DNA of 64,000 bases from NCBI GenBank assembly GCA_049965515.1, contig JBMFWG010000001.1, positions 62,001 through 126,000 on the forward strand, written 5' to 3'. Source of the DNA: UBA4572 sp049965515. Its GTDB lineage: Bacteria > Nitrospirota > Leptospirillia > Leptospirillales > Leptospirillaceae. Position numbers and translations under genes: made by a program. This document shows positions 36,348-46,566 of this stretch, piece by piece; position 1 is the stretch's first letter; each line of letters starts with the position of its first letter. The notes below the pieces were generated by a model that was given only the letters and a program-made list of their open reading frames with translations, was not told the DNA's origin and searched no databases.

Positions 36348-37307
36348 TCACGCGTTCCATACTCTCACCTCAGGCTCCAGAATGACTCCCCAGTTTTTCA
36401 AGACGGCCTCCGCCACGAGGGCCATGAGCTCAAGAAACTCGCTGGCCCTTCCCCCTCCAGTATTCACAAAGAAGTTGGCATGCCGCGGAGAGACCATCAC
36501 CCCCCCAACAGATTGGCCCTTCATGCCACATTCTTCGATCAGGCGGCCGGCGGTATACCCCGGAGGACCACCCGAAGGATTCCGGAAAACCGACCCCAGG
36601 CTGGGCTCATCAAGAGGCTGCGTCGAACGGCGATAGTCGAGATGGGAAATGAGTTTGGCCTGACACTCCGCCGGGTCAGCCAACTCTCCGCGAAGACGGG
36701 CAGAAAGGACAACGGATTTTTCCGGGATATGACGTTGGGAGGCCGCCTGGTCCTCTTGGGCGGCGATTTCAAGTAAGGCCGAGGTCCGATAACCATAGTT
36801 AAGATCCTTCGGAAGGAGGATATAGCTTCTCCCGGTATCCGTGGCAACCACAAGGCTTTCGCAAAGATCCGACCATTGCCGGCTTCCGGCTCCTGCATTC
36901 ATGACGGCAGCCCCGCCTACCGTCCCGGGAATCCCGGAGAGAAATTCAAATCCGGCGACTCCCCGGCGAGCCGCATCACGAGCAAGCGCAGGAAGGGAGA
37001 GTCCGGCATCGACATCAACACTCCCATCGGGATACCACCGGGATCCGGATCCCCCATCTCCATGCTCGAAGCGGACAAGGGTTCCACCTAGCCCGGCATC
37101 GGGAAACAGAATATTGCTTCCCCTTCCAACAAAGGCCAAGGGACCCGGTATTTCTCCCCGCTGATACATGTCGAGAACATCCCCGAAAACTTCGCCTGAA
37201 GAAAGGGAGACAACCGCCTCCACAGCTCCCCCGATGCGGATCGAGGAAAAACGACTCAGGCGCTCACGGCATCGGAGGCGTGGGCGGAGACGGATCGCGG
37301 TTGCCAC
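36348..37307 (-). CDS. murB: UDP-N-acetylenolpyruvoylglucosamine reductase
   Basis: 319 residues from a GTG start with AAAGGA nine bases upstream. The FAD-binding GRGSNILFPDAGLGG, GVAGFEFLSGIPGTVGGAAVMNAGA and the catalytic GSVFRNPSG serine motif are present, as is RLIEECGMKGQSVGG. It completes UDP-MurNAc synthesis. The start overlaps the end of murC by 52 bases. Confidence 0.94.
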   Translation of the reverse strand: MATAIRLRPRLRCRERLSRFSSIRIGGAVEAVVSLSSGEVFGDVLDMYQRGEIPGPLAFVGRGSNILFPDAGLGGTLVRFEHGDGGSGSRWYPDGSVDVDAGLSLPALARDAARRGVAGFEFLSGIPGTVGGAAVMNAGAGSRQWSDLCESLVVATDTGRSYILLPKDLNYGYRTSALLEIAAQEDQAASQRHIPEKSVVLSARLRGELADPAECQAKLISHLDYRRSTQPLDEPSLGSVFRNPSGGPPGYTAGRLIEECGMKGQSVGGVMVSPRHANFFVNTGGGRASEFLELMALVAEAVLKNWGVILEPEVRVWNA

Positions 37308-38698
37308 AGAAGATAGTCCTTTCCAAGTCGAGTGATATCACCAGCGCCCAAAGTCAAGAGAAGATCACCCGGCTTGAGCATCCCATTAAGACGCTCAACC
37401 CAGCGCTCCCGGCGAGGCTCATAGTCCACCCGGTCGTCCCATCGATCCCGCATCTTCCGGTAAAGCCCCTCGCTTCCGATCCCCGGTATCGGATCCTCTC
37501 CCGCTGAGTAGATTTCGGTCACAAGGATCTTGTCCGCATCGGAAAAAGATTCAATGAAGGCATTCTGCAGGTCCCTAACCCGAGTAAAGCGGTGCGGCTG
37601 AAAAACCGCCACAATACGACGACCCGGATAGGCCAGACGTGCTGCGGCGAGAGTCGCCCGAATTTCTGTCGGATGGTGGCCATAGTCGTCAACGACAACC
37701 ACTCCGTCACGCTCCCCGAGCAAGGTAAAGCGCCGGCCGACACTCTCGAACCGAGACAGTGCCTGCCTCATGAGATCTGGGGAGATTTCGAGGCAAATTC
37801 CTGCGCAAATGGCCGCCAAGGCATTCAGAATATTATGCATTCCAGGGACATTGAGGGAGAAGCGCCCCCAGCAGACATCATCAACCCTTACATCAAAGGA
37901 TGAGCCCACACCTTCATGGACGATATTTTCAGCCCGAACACGGGCAGCAGGAGAAAGACCATAGGTCAGGGGGATGGTGGAGATCCGGTCAATGAGGGCG
38001 GCGACACCGGGATCATCAATGCAGAGAATCCCGATTCCTCCCTCGTCCCCTGCATCAAGATAGGTCGAAAAAGCCTCGATGAGGTTATCAAAGGTCCCAT
38101 AAAAATCCATGTGCTCACGGTCGATATTGGTAACAATCCGCAGCCGGGGCTCGAGCTTCATGAAGGAGCCGTCGCTTTCGTCTGCCTCCGTCACAAAATA
38201 GCGCGACCCTCCCACCAAAGCACATCCCGGAAAGCTTGAGACTCGCCCCCCCACGACACACGTCGGATCGAGACCGGCGGCCACAAGAAGGGATGCCACC
38301 ATCGAGGTGGTTGTTGTCTTGCCGTGGGATCCTGTCACAGCAATTCCAAAGGAGGGATTCACAAGGGAGGCCAGCATTTCGCCTCTGTGGACAATCGGGA
38401 TGCCTCGCGTCATGGAGGCAATCCATTCGGGGTTGCTATGGCGGATCGCAGAGGAAACGACGACCTTCCCGATATCCGCCGAAAGGTGGTCGGCTGAGTG
38501 GCCCGAAAAGATCGTGGCCCCCTTTTCTGCGAGTCGCCGGGTACACTCGTTGGCACCCTGATCAGAACCCGAAACAGGAATGCCTCTTTCGAGCAAGATC
38601 TCCGCAATCGGAGCCATTCCCGCTCCGCCGATCCCGATAAAATGAACCATGGCCCCCTTTGCCTTCCTCATCCGGTCCTCCATATTTTTCGGGTTCAT
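37256..38698 (-). CDS. murC: UDP-N-acetylmuramate--L-alanine ligase
   Basis: About 480 residues. FIGIGGAGMAPIAEILLERG is the MurC N-terminal motif; the ATP loop is GSHGKTTTTSMVA; DDYGHHPTEI is the family's C-terminal signature. It adds the first peptide residue. The start is uncertain: ATG 38698 has AGGAG eleven bases upstream, while ATG 38671 has GGAGG five bases upstream. An 82-base gap separates it from murG. Confidence 0.94.
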   Translation of the reverse strand: MNPKNMEDRMRKAKGAMVHFIGIGGAGMAPIAEILLERGIPVSGSDQGANECTRRLAEKGATIFSGHSADHLSADIGKVVVSSAIRHSNPEWIASMTRGIPIVHRGEMLASLVNPSFGIAVTGSHGKTTTTSMVASLLVAAGLDPTCVVGGRVSSFPGCALVGGSRYFVTEADESDGSFMKLEPRLRIVTNIDREHMDFYGTFDNLIEAFSTYLDAGDEGGIGILCIDDPGVAALIDRISTIPLTYGLSPAARVRAENIVHEGVGSSFDVRVDDVCWGRFSLNVPGMHNILNALAAICAGICLEISPDLMRQALSRFESVGRRFTLLGERDGVVVVDDYGHHPTEIRATLAAARLAYPGRRIVAVFQPHRFTRVRDLQNAFIESFSDADKILVTEIYSAGEDPIPGIGSEGLYRKMRDRWDDRVDYEPRRERWVERLNGMLKPGDLLLTLGAGDITRLGKDYLLWQPRSVSAHASDAVSA

Positions 38699-38780
38699 TG
38701 TAGCGAACTCTCCTGAAATTTCCAAGGTTTTCCGTGTGACAAAAATCAAAAATTTAAAAATATTATGGCCTTGACATTTT

Positions 38781-39842
38781 TCACAGCCGTAACAACCACT
38801 CCGAGGCCGGAACACCCGGAGAGTGCGTCCAGGCTGCGAGCCCTGTCCCATACAGAAGGGCGCTGTCCGACAGGATCCGGGAAATCTCGGCCGCACAAGT
38901 CTCTATGTCCATAAGTCTGTTCTCTTCCCAGCACCACCCTCCTCCCCTGTCTTCAACAGCCCTTGCATTCTCCTTCTGATGCCCGCCGGCAGAATGAGGG
39001 AAAGGGCAATAAATCGCAGGGGTTCCCGAGGCGGTTATCTCCGCCACTGTCATGGCCCCGGCACGAGCCACCACAAGAGACTGGTTCCCCAGGAGAGAGG
39101 CAATCTCCGGAAGAAAACCCTCGACACGCACAGGGACACCCCGTCTCTGGTATCGCTCCCGTGTTGACTCAACCCATCGCTCTCCCGATTGATGGATGAT
39201 CTCGACGACCCTTCCCGGAAGTTGCTGGAGTGACTTGGCCAAAATTTCCGGAAGACGCTCGTTCAGAACCCTGGCCCCCTGGCTGCCTCCCATGACAAGC
39301 ACCTTGAGCGGTCGGGACTCAAAGCGTTCCCGCCCGGGAGCCGGACGCCTCACATCAGGGGCCAAAGGGATCCCTCCATCCGTGGCCCACCCGTAGACAA
39401 TCCGCCGGGCCAATGGGCCCAGAATTCTGTTCGCAAGGCCCGCGACCCTGTTCGGCTCCATGAGGGCGATCGGGACACCGAGAATCCGGGCGGCGACAAC
39501 AACAGGAACCTGGACATACCCCCCTGTTCCGAGCACCAGACCCGGGCGGAAATCACTCACATGTCTCAGGGCTGATCCGGTTCCTCGAAGGATGGAGTAA
39601 GCTCCTGAAATTTTTCCGGACAGCGACTTGCCCACAATCCCCCCGGCATGGACAGGAGCAAAGGGAATCCCCGCTCGTGACGCGAGTCTCTCCTCAAGGC
39701 TTCCCGGTGTCCCGGCATAAAGAACAGGACGTGAGGAGACGCGCATGTGGGCTTTGGCGATCTCGATCGCCGGGACGACATGGCCGCCCGTTCCCCCTCC
39801 GGTGATGAGGAGACTCTTTTGGGCATCATAGAGACGGGGCAA
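38781..39842 (-). CDS. murG: UDP-GlcNAc--lipid I GlcNAc transferase MurG
   Basis: 353 residues from a TTG at 39842, supported by AAGGA eight bases upstream; the longer frame would overlap ftsW by 110 bases. ITGGGTGGHVVPAIEIA and LVMGGSQGARVLNERLP are the two glycosyltransferase family 28 motifs, and RAGAMTVAEI binds UDP-GlcNAc. It converts lipid I to lipid II at the inner membrane. Confidence 0.94.
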   Translation of the reverse strand: MPRLYDAQKSLLITGGGTGGHVVPAIEIAKAHMRVSSRPVLYAGTPGSLEERLASRAGIPFAPVHAGGIVGKSLSGKISGAYSILRGTGSALRHVSDFRPGLVLGTGGYVQVPVVVAARILGVPIALMEPNRVAGLANRILGPLARRIVYGWATDGGIPLAPDVRRPAPGRERFESRPLKVLVMGGSQGARVLNERLPEILAKSLQQLPGRVVEIIHQSGERWVESTRERYQRRGVPVRVEGFLPEIASLLGNQSLVVARAGAMTVAEITASGTPAIYCPFPHSAGGHQKENARAVEDRGGGWCWEENRLMDIETCAAEISRILSDSALLYGTGLAAWTHSPGVPASEWLLRL

Positions 39843-41046
39843 GGGATCGTTCCTTTTCCTGGCCCGGCTCAGAGTCAGCGAGCGGGGCTTTACGGTAACG
39901 TGAGACAGAAAGAATGATTCCCACTCCCCAGGCATTCGACATGAGGGAGGATCCCCCGAAACTCATAAACGGAAGGGGAATCCCCTTTGTCGGAAAGAGA
40001 CCGGTCACGACCCCCAGATTCATCAATGCCTCGAGGACAATGGACATCGTCAGCCCCTGCACGAGGATTCTTCCCAAGAAGTCCGGAGCCCGGGCCGCTG
40101 TCTTCATGCCCACAAGGAAAATCGTGAGAAAGACTCCCACCACCGCGATTGACCAGAAGAACCCCAGCTCCTCCCCAACCAGCGCAAAGATAAAATCCGT
40201 CCCAGGCTCGGGGAGCACCCCTCCCCCCACCCAGTCGTGACCCAACCCTTGCCCCCAGATCCCCCCCGAACCGATGGCCACGAGGCTTTGTCCCAGCTGG
40301 GTTCCCAATATTTGGCTTGCATTATGGGTCCGGGCAAAATTATGGAAGCGGGCAATGGCATAGGCATGATGGAGGAGGAAGAGGGCAGCACTGACTCCCA
40401 GAACCCCCAGAACGACTCCGATCTGCCGGAAGCTGACCCCGGAGAGAAACAGCATCGAAAGCATCACGATGACGATAAAGAGGTCTGACCCAAAGTCCGG
40501 CTCATGGAGAATCAGCGCCAGATAGGGAATCATCAGCAGTGCAAATCCAGCGGCCTTGTCGGGACGAATTTTGAAGCACTCGCTTTTTCGGGCCTCCTCG
40601 ACGGACTTTTCCCGGGACAGAAGAGCCGCCATCAGGATGACAAGGATCACCCGCGCGATCTCCGACGGCTGCAGGGTCAAGACCCCAAGGTGAATCCACC
40701 GGCGGGCTCCATTCAGAGTCACTCCGATATGGGGAACCAGAAGAAGGAGGAGGGAAAAAAGCCCGGCTCCCCATAGGATTCCCCTTTTTTTAACCCACAG
40801 ATGGTAATCGATACGGCTGACCGCCAGCATCACGAAGAGAGCGATGAGGGTCGAGACGATTTGGCGCCAGAAGAGCTGGTAGGGGGAGTGCATGGCAAGG
40901 CGCGCCGACATAACCAGCGTGGTTCCCAGCATCATCAAAAGGAACACCACCACGGCAAGAATCCCACTGATGGGCCCGAGTTCCACTCCATCCTGCCCAC
41001 TCTCGCCGGAGACTTTCTCCGTGTTACTGGCTTGAAGCTGAGCCAT
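39826..41046 (-). CDS. ftsW: Lipid II polymerase FtsW
   Basis: 406 residues from the ATG at 41046 with GGGGGAG upstream. SEDS family with about ten membrane helices. Signatures include HIGVTLNGARRWIHLGVLTLQPSEIARV and FTKGIPLPFMSFGGSSL-like PTKGIPLPFMSFGGSS. It works with FtsI to make septal peptidoglycan. It overlaps murD by 23 bases. Confidence 0.94.
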   Translation of the reverse strand: MAQLQASNTEKVSGESGQDGVELGPISGILAVVVFLLMMLGTTLVMSARLAMHSPYQLFWRQIVSTLIALFVMLAVSRIDYHLWVKKRGILWGAGLFSLLLLLVPHIGVTLNGARRWIHLGVLTLQPSEIARVILVILMAALLSREKSVEEARKSECFKIRPDKAAGFALLMIPYLALILHEPDFGSDLFIVIVMLSMLFLSGVSFRQIGVVLGVLGVSAALFLLHHAYAIARFHNFARTHNASQILGTQLGQSLVAIGSGGIWGQGLGHDWVGGGVLPEPGTDFIFALVGEELGFFWSIAVVGVFLTIFLVGMKTAARAPDFLGRILVQGLTMSIVLEALMNLGVVTGLFPTKGIPLPFMSFGGSSLMSNAWGVGIILSVSRYRKAPLADSEPGQEKERSLAPSL

Positions 41047-42493
41047 GGCTCCCCCTCTCTCCTCCGAACTTTGCGGAGAGTCGCCGAACCGCCTCTCGGA
41101 AACGTTCTCCACGCTCTTCATAACCATGGAACATGTCATAGCTTGAACAGGCCGGAGAAAGCAGAACCATCTCCCCGGAATTCGCCACGGAAAAAGCTCG
41201 GGCCACCGCCTCTAAAAGATCCTGGGCCTCCTCGATGGGAACCTCTTTTCCGAGATCTCTCCGGATCTTCTCCCGGGCCTCTCCGATCACGACAACCTCC
41301 CGAACGTGCCTCTTGAGCCAGGGAATAAGAGGACGATAGGATCCCCCCTTGTCGCGGCCTCCCATGATCAGAACGACCTGTGGGTGGCCGGCGTCGGGAA
41401 GGCCCGCAAGAGCGGCCTCGACCGCACCGACATTAGTCGCTTTGGAATCATTGACAAAGGTGACTCCCCGAACGGTATCCACCCGCTCCATCCGGTGGGG
41501 AAGCCCCGTAAAGCTGGCAATCCCCTCCTCAAGAATCCGGGGATCGATCCGTCGACCCATCGTCTCTCCGAGGAGAACAGTGGCCAGTACCGAGAAGGCA
41601 AGGTTCTGGAGATTGCCGCCGCCGATCAGGCGATATCCCGCTGTCGAAAGAGAAAACGACTCCCTCAATCCGTGGCTTTGCAGATGAGAATCCCCCAGGA
41701 CGATCCCCGGTCCGGGAAGCTCGAGGCCCGATCCCACAAAGGCCGACCTGGCTCTTGTACGAGGCTCCCATTCGCGCCAGTCTTCCTGGGAGGCGTTCCA
41801 TATCACAGTGGTGGAGGGAGAAAAGAAACTGACGACATGAAGCTTCGCCAAACGGTACTGGGCGATGGAGTCGTAGCGATCAAGATGGTCGGGCGTAATG
41901 TTAAGCAGGAGGTAGATATCAGGAGAAAAGGACTGCATGGATTCTGTCTGGAAACTCGACACTTCGATCACGGCCACATCATAAGGATCTTTTTTCCCCT
42001 CCTTTCGAGCGGCTCGCATCAATCTAACACCCTCGGAAAAAGGAACGCCGAAGTTTCCTCCGATAAATGGTGAAAATCCTGCGCTTTTAAGAAGATGTCC
42101 CACAAGCGCAGTCGTGGTCGACTTTCCGTTGGTCCCGCCGATGGCCACGATGGGACGATCCCAAAGCGTCGCGGCCCATTCGAGTTCTCCCCGGACATTG
42201 GAAAGAGCAGGCGCAACAGCCTGCCCGCACCATGTGACCGGCGGGATCCCCGGGCTCATGATCACCGGTCCCTTCCAGCTTCGTATCCAGGGGCCAACCC
42301 GGACTCCTGCCATCACCCTTGCCCCTCTTGCCCTCACGGAAGCCCAATCTGTCCCTTCAAAGGTTCCGGGGTTGTCATCGACCAGGACCGGGACTCCCCC
42401 CAGATCTCCGGCGAGAAGTGCGGCCTGCAGACCGGATCGCCCACCACCAACAATCAGGACCTCTGCCCCTTCCTGAACGAAGCGTTCCATCAT
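41024..42493 (-). CDS. murD: UDP-MurNAc-L-alanine--D-glutamate ligase
   Basis: 489 residues. The N-terminal Rossmann-like domain has LIVGGGRSGLQAA, the ATP loop GGTNGKSTTTALVGHLL, NITPDHLDRY, and LPHRMERV with FVNDSKATNVGA. It adds D-glutamate. It begins 14 bases before mraY's coding end, in tight operon order. Confidence 0.94.
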   Translation of the reverse strand: MMERFVQEGAEVLIVGGGRSGLQAALLAGDLGGVPVLVDDNPGTFEGTDWASVRARGARVMAGVRVGPWIRSWKGPVIMSPGIPPVTWCGQAVAPALSNVRGELEWAATLWDRPIVAIGGTNGKSTTTALVGHLLKSAGFSPFIGGNFGVPFSEGVRLMRAARKEGKKDPYDVAVIEVSSFQTESMQSFSPDIYLLLNITPDHLDRYDSIAQYRLAKLHVVSFFSPSTTVIWNASQEDWREWEPRTRARSAFVGSGLELPGPGIVLGDSHLQSHGLRESFSLSTAGYRLIGGGNLQNLAFSVLATVLLGETMGRRIDPRILEEGIASFTGLPHRMERVDTVRGVTFVNDSKATNVGAVEAALAGLPDAGHPQVVLIMGGRDKGGSYRPLIPWLKRHVREVVVIGEAREKIRRDLGKEVPIEEAQDLLEAVARAFSVANSGEMVLLSPACSSYDMFHGYEERGERFREAVRRLSAKFGGERGSHGSASSQ

Positions 42494-42507
42494 CTTTTCT
42501 TGCCTCG

Positions 42508-43581
42508 CTATCTCAACTTGAATGTGGACAATGCCATAAGCGCCAGCACCACGGAGACGATCCAGAAACGGACAATGACCTTGGGCTCCGTCAAACCGCC
42601 AAGCTCGAAATGATGATGAAGGGGAGCCATGCGAAAGATTCTCTTTTTACGCAACTTGTAGGACCCCACCTGTAAAATGACAGAGACGGCCTCCGCCACA
42701 AAAATTCCCCCAACCAGCAGCAGGAGAAGTTCCTGCCGCGTCACAATCGCAGTCATTCCGATGACCCCCCCGATTGCCAGAGATCCGGTGTCCCCCATGA
42801 ACATCTGGGCGGGATAGGTGTTGAACCATAAAAAGCCAAGGGCCGCCCCCACGAGCGCCCCCATGACAACAGCCAACTCCCCGGCCCCGGGCACCTCCAG
42901 AATCTTCAGATAGGACGCAAAAACATGGTTTCCCACAAGGTAACTGATCACGACAAAGGTCAGCCCGACAACAATTGTTGGCCCTACGGCAAGACCATCG
43001 AGTCCGTCGGTGAGGTTCACGGCATTGGCAGAGCCGACGATGACTGAAACGAGAAAGGGAAGCAGCAGGACCCCCAAATCCGGATTCAGACTTTTCATAA
43101 AAGGAATCCCGATACGTCCGTCCCCACTCGTCACCCCCATATACCACAGAGCCAGGAGCGTTCCTGCTCCCAGCTGAAGAAGGAACTTCTGACGCGCGGA
43201 AAGTCCTTTCGAGCGTTTCTTGATGACCTTGAGATAGTCATCGGCAAATCCAATTCCCCCATTGGCCAAAAGAGAAAGAAGGACCATCCAGACATACCTG
43301 TTGGAAAGGTCCGCCCAGAGAAGAACAGAGACAAGAAGGGCCCCGACAATAAGCACACCCCCCATCGTTGGGGTCCCTTTCTTCGAAAAATGGCTCTGAG
43401 GTCCATCATCCCTGACCTCCTGGCCAATTTGCATCCGGCGAAGCATCACAATAAGAGAGGGGGCCAGGATGAGCACCAGTGCCAAAGCGGTCAATGTGGC
43501 ATAGATGGAACGAAAGGTGATATAGCGAAAGACATTCAGGACAGGGAGCGAGTGATGGAGGTAAAAGAGCTGATACAACAT
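42508..43581 (-). CDS. mraY: Phospho-MurNAc-pentapeptide translocase MraY
   Basis: 357 residues with about ten membrane helices. Catalytic motifs are GFADDYLKVIKKRSKGLSARQKF (DDY), NAVNLTDGLDGLA (NLTDG) and the C-terminal RIFRMAPLHHHFE (HHH). It makes lipid I on the inner face of the membrane. It lies three bases after murF. Confidence 0.96.
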   Translation of the reverse strand: MLYQLFYLHHSLPVLNVFRYITFRSIYATLTALALVLILAPSLIVMLRRMQIGQEVRDDGPQSHFSKKGTPTMGGVLIVGALLVSVLLWADLSNRYVWMVLLSLLANGGIGFADDYLKVIKKRSKGLSARQKFLLQLGAGTLLALWYMGVTSGDGRIGIPFMKSLNPDLGVLLLPFLVSVIVGSANAVNLTDGLDGLAVGPTIVVGLTFVVISYLVGNHVFASYLKILEVPGAGELAVVMGALVGAALGFLWFNTYPAQMFMGDTGSLAIGGVIGMTAIVTRQELLLLLVGGIFVAEAVSVILQVGSYKLRKKRIFRMAPLHHHFELGGLTEPKVIVRFWIVSVVLALMALSTFKLR

Positions 43582-43584
43582 TGG

Positions 43585-44988
43585 CTAGGTCCCTTCCAGA
43601 AGTTTCGCAACCACTTCTTCAAGCTTCATGCCTCGTGACCCCTTCACCAGAAGAACATCCTCCGGGCCCGGACCTCGTCCCGCCTGAAGATCGCTCTCAA
43701 AAACAGAGGAATCGTGAATTTGGAACTCTTTCCCGCCCCCCCGCAGAAACCCTTCCACAAAGGCAGGCTTCTGATCCCCCCGATACCAGACACCCTCCAC
43801 CCCGCTCATCGCAGCCCTTTCTCCGATCTCCCGGTGGAAGGTGTGACTCTCTGCTCCAAGCTCAAGCATGTCCCCCAATACGGCATAGGCCCGAGCCCCA
43901 CGACGAAGTCCCCTCTCTCGGGAAAGCCACTCGAGGGCCTCGCTCATCGATACCGGATTGGCATTGTAGTGGTCGAGCAGGAGAAGAAGTCCTGAGGCAT
44001 GACGACGTCTTTCCATCCGTCCGGAATATCCGCGATAGAGAGAGATCCTCTCCGCCGCCAAGGCAAGATCCACGCCTTCTGAGCCAAGTGCGGCAAGGGC
44101 CATCAGTGCACACCAGCCTAGAGCCCGGGAGGGCCAGGGAAGAGGAAGACGAAGGGGGGGTCGACGAAGCGAAAGGACGGCCTTTCCCTCCAACATCTCA
44201 AGCTCTCCTGAGATATCCGCCTCCGGAAACTGGTCGAGGGAGACCCCAAGGAGACGGCGGGCTGGATCCAAAAAAAGAGGATCTTTGGTCTCTCTCCGTC
44301 GGATCTCCTCTGGAACAATCCGACAACCTCCTTCCACGACCGCCGCCAAAAGCTTCGACTTTTCCTTCCACACTCCCTCGAGGGTCCCAAGAGTTTCGAG
44401 ATGGACGGGAGCAATGGCCGTCACAATTCCGGTATCGGCGGAAAGAAGCGGCGTCAGAATGTCCATGTCCCCAGGTTTTCGGATTCCGACTTCAAGAACG
44501 CACCAGCGGGCGGTCTGCGGCCAGGAGAGAAGGGTCAGGGGAACGCCAATCTCATTGTTCTCATTTCCGCTGCTACAATGGCTCTCTCCAGGAGGAAGCC
44601 CTGCACGAATAAGCTCCCGGGTGGTGGTTTTGCCGACAGATCCCGTCAAGGAGATCAAGCGATGGCCGGCCTTGCGGTGAGCAGCCAGCACCAGTGCTCC
44701 CATTTTTCTGAGAGCGATAAGGGTATCCTCAACAATAATCTGGGGAATGTTCACGTCGGGATTTCCTCGTTCGACAACTGCCAGAGAGGCCCCTCTTTCC
44801 AACGCCTGAGCCAGATGGTCGTGCCCATCGGTCCGGAGGCCTCGCAAAGCGACAAAGACACTCCCCGGAGAAATCGTTCTCGAGTCCGTTCCGGCATTGA
44901 TCCACCACAGCTCGCTCTTCGGTGGGGAGGAGTACCAGTGACCTCCGACACTTTCAAGAATCTGGAAGGCCGGGACAGTTGGGCTCAC
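43585..44988 (-). CDS. murF: UDP-MurNAc-tripeptide--D-Ala-D-Ala ligase
   Basis: 467 residues. TDSRTISPGSVFVALRG is the N-terminal substrate domain, GSVGKTTTRELI the ATP loop, NENNEIGVPLTLL and LLDHYNANPVSM further MurF motifs, followed by AYAVLGDMLELG. It attaches D-Ala-D-Ala. Its ATG overlaps the murE stop (4 bases). Confidence 0.94.
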   Translation of the reverse strand: MSPTVPAFQILESVGGHWYSSPPKSELWWINAGTDSRTISPGSVFVALRGLRTDGHDHLAQALERGASLAVVERGNPDVNIPQIIVEDTLIALRKMGALVLAAHRKAGHRLISLTGSVGKTTTRELIRAGLPPGESHCSSGNENNEIGVPLTLLSWPQTARWCVLEVGIRKPGDMDILTPLLSADTGIVTAIAPVHLETLGTLEGVWKEKSKLLAAVVEGGCRIVPEEIRRRETKDPLFLDPARRLLGVSLDQFPEADISGELEMLEGKAVLSLRRPPLRLPLPWPSRALGWCALMALAALGSEGVDLALAAERISLYRGYSGRMERRRHASGLLLLLDHYNANPVSMSEALEWLSRERGLRRGARAYAVLGDMLELGAESHTFHREIGERAAMSGVEGVWYRGDQKPAFVEGFLRGGGKEFQIHDSSVFESDLQAGRGPGPEDVLLVKGSRGMKLEEVVAKLLEGT

Positions 44989-46523
44989 AGAGGCTCCCCC
45001 ATCGACCCGAGTATTTCCCGGGCCGTTTCCCGATCATCAAAATGGCTCTTTTCATGGCCGACGATCTGATAAGTCTCATGGCCCTTTCCGGCAATGAGAA
45101 CCGCATCGCCAGGCTGGGCCAGGGAAAGCGCCTTGGCAATGGCAACCCTTCGGTCGACTTCGCGAAAATAGGAACGGCCAGTTTCTTTCAACCCAGGTTC
45201 AATTTCATCAATGATAAACTCGGGATCTTCCGTGCGGGGATTGTCTGAGGTCACCACAACAATGTCGGATAGCTCTCCGGCCACCTTGCCCATGCGTGGA
45301 CGCTTTCCCCGGTCCCTGTCTCCTCCACACCCAAAAACAGTGATCACCCGTCCGGGAGTCAGAGGACGAAGGGATGAGAGAATATTTTTGAGGGCATCGT
45401 CGGTATGGGCATAGTCGACAATGACCGCAAACCTTCCTCCCGGGTTGGCCCGCTCAAATCGTCCGGGAACTCCCGGGAGGGAGCGGATCCCCGCTTCCAC
45501 CGCCTCAGGCGACACTCCCAAGGCCAGGGCACATCCGACCGCACCCATGATGTTCTGGAGATTGAAGTCTCCCGGCAGGCTCGAATCCACACGGATCCGT
45601 CTACCCTCCACATGAAGGGTTCCCTTGATTCCGTCGAGAGAGATGACCGACTTCAGGGGGTGGATCGTCAGGCCCTCCGAATGTCCATAAGTCAGGAGCC
45701 TCCGGTCTCCCCGACGGGCAATATTATCGGCCAGGATCCGGCCATATGGATCATCGACATTGATCACCGCCGGGGGGAGTGATCCGTCGGGGTTCACCCA
45801 GTGGAGAAGACGGGCTTTGGCGTTGAAGTAGTCATCAAAGGTCTTGTGGTAGTCAAGATGGTCTCGGGTCAGGTTGGTGAAATGAACGGCAGAAAAAAAG
45901 GTTCCGGCCACGCGATCTTGGGACAGGGCATGGGATGAGACTTCCATGGATATTGCCGAGAGGCCATTGTTCAGTGCCTTTCGAAAAGAGCTTTGAAGAA
46001 AGAGAGCACCAGGTGTCGTTTGGGGAGCTTCTATAAGACCATCGCCAAGGTCAAACCAGACTGTCCCGATAAGACCGGCCCTCATTCCCGATCGATCAAG
46101 CATGCTTCGAACAAGAAAGCTGGAGGTCGTTTTTCCATTAGTCCCGGTGACTCCCACCACCTTCATCGAGTGGCTTGGCTCTCGAAACCAGGCTGAAGAG
46201 ATCACTCCGGATGCCTCCAGAATATTTTCAACGACACAGACAGGGATTTTTTTTCCGGAGGCCTGACGCCTTTCAAGAACCGAAGGCAAATGTCTTCGAG
46301 ACGTAACCAAAAGGGCCGCCCCCTTGCCGATCGCCTCATCGAGAAACTTTTCTTGGAGGGAGCCATCGACTCTCAAAAGAAAAAGATCCCCCGGAGAAAC
46401 CTTTCGGCTGTCATCGGAGATACCCGAGAGCCTCTCCGGGAGATCTCCTTCAAGGACCGGAGGGAGAAAACGTTCCATCCACTTTCGTCCCTGCCCCTCT
46501 CCTGATGCTCCGGTCACCACCAT
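44985..46523 (-). CDS. murE: UDP-MurNAc-Ala-Glu--meso-diaminopimelate ligase
   Basis: 512 residues from an ATG with GGGAG six bases upstream. ISDDSRKVSPGDLFLL is the N-terminal domain, GTNGKTTSSFLV the ATP loop, and SDNPRTEDP contains DNPR, the motif that selects meso-diaminopimelate rather than lysine. This predicts a Gram-negative-type peptide stem. Confidence 0.95.
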   Translation of the reverse strand: MVVTGASGEGQGRKWMERFLPPVLEGDLPERLSGISDDSRKVSPGDLFLLRVDGSLQEKFLDEAIGKGAALLVTSRRHLPSVLERRQASGKKIPVCVVENILEASGVISSAWFREPSHSMKVVGVTGTNGKTTSSFLVRSMLDRSGMRAGLIGTVWFDLGDGLIEAPQTTPGALFLQSSFRKALNNGLSAISMEVSSHALSQDRVAGTFFSAVHFTNLTRDHLDYHKTFDDYFNAKARLLHWVNPDGSLPPAVINVDDPYGRILADNIARRGDRRLLTYGHSEGLTIHPLKSVISLDGIKGTLHVEGRRIRVDSSLPGDFNLQNIMGAVGCALALGVSPEAVEAGIRSLPGVPGRFERANPGGRFAVIVDYAHTDDALKNILSSLRPLTPGRVITVFGCGGDRDRGKRPRMGKVAGELSDIVVVTSDNPRTEDPEFIIDEIEPGLKETGRSYFREVDRRVAIAKALSLAQPGDAVLIAGKGHETYQIVGHEKSHFDDRETAREILGSMGEPL

Positions 46524-46566
46524 CTTCGACTCCCATTCAAAGGGTTCACTATATCTGTGATCACAT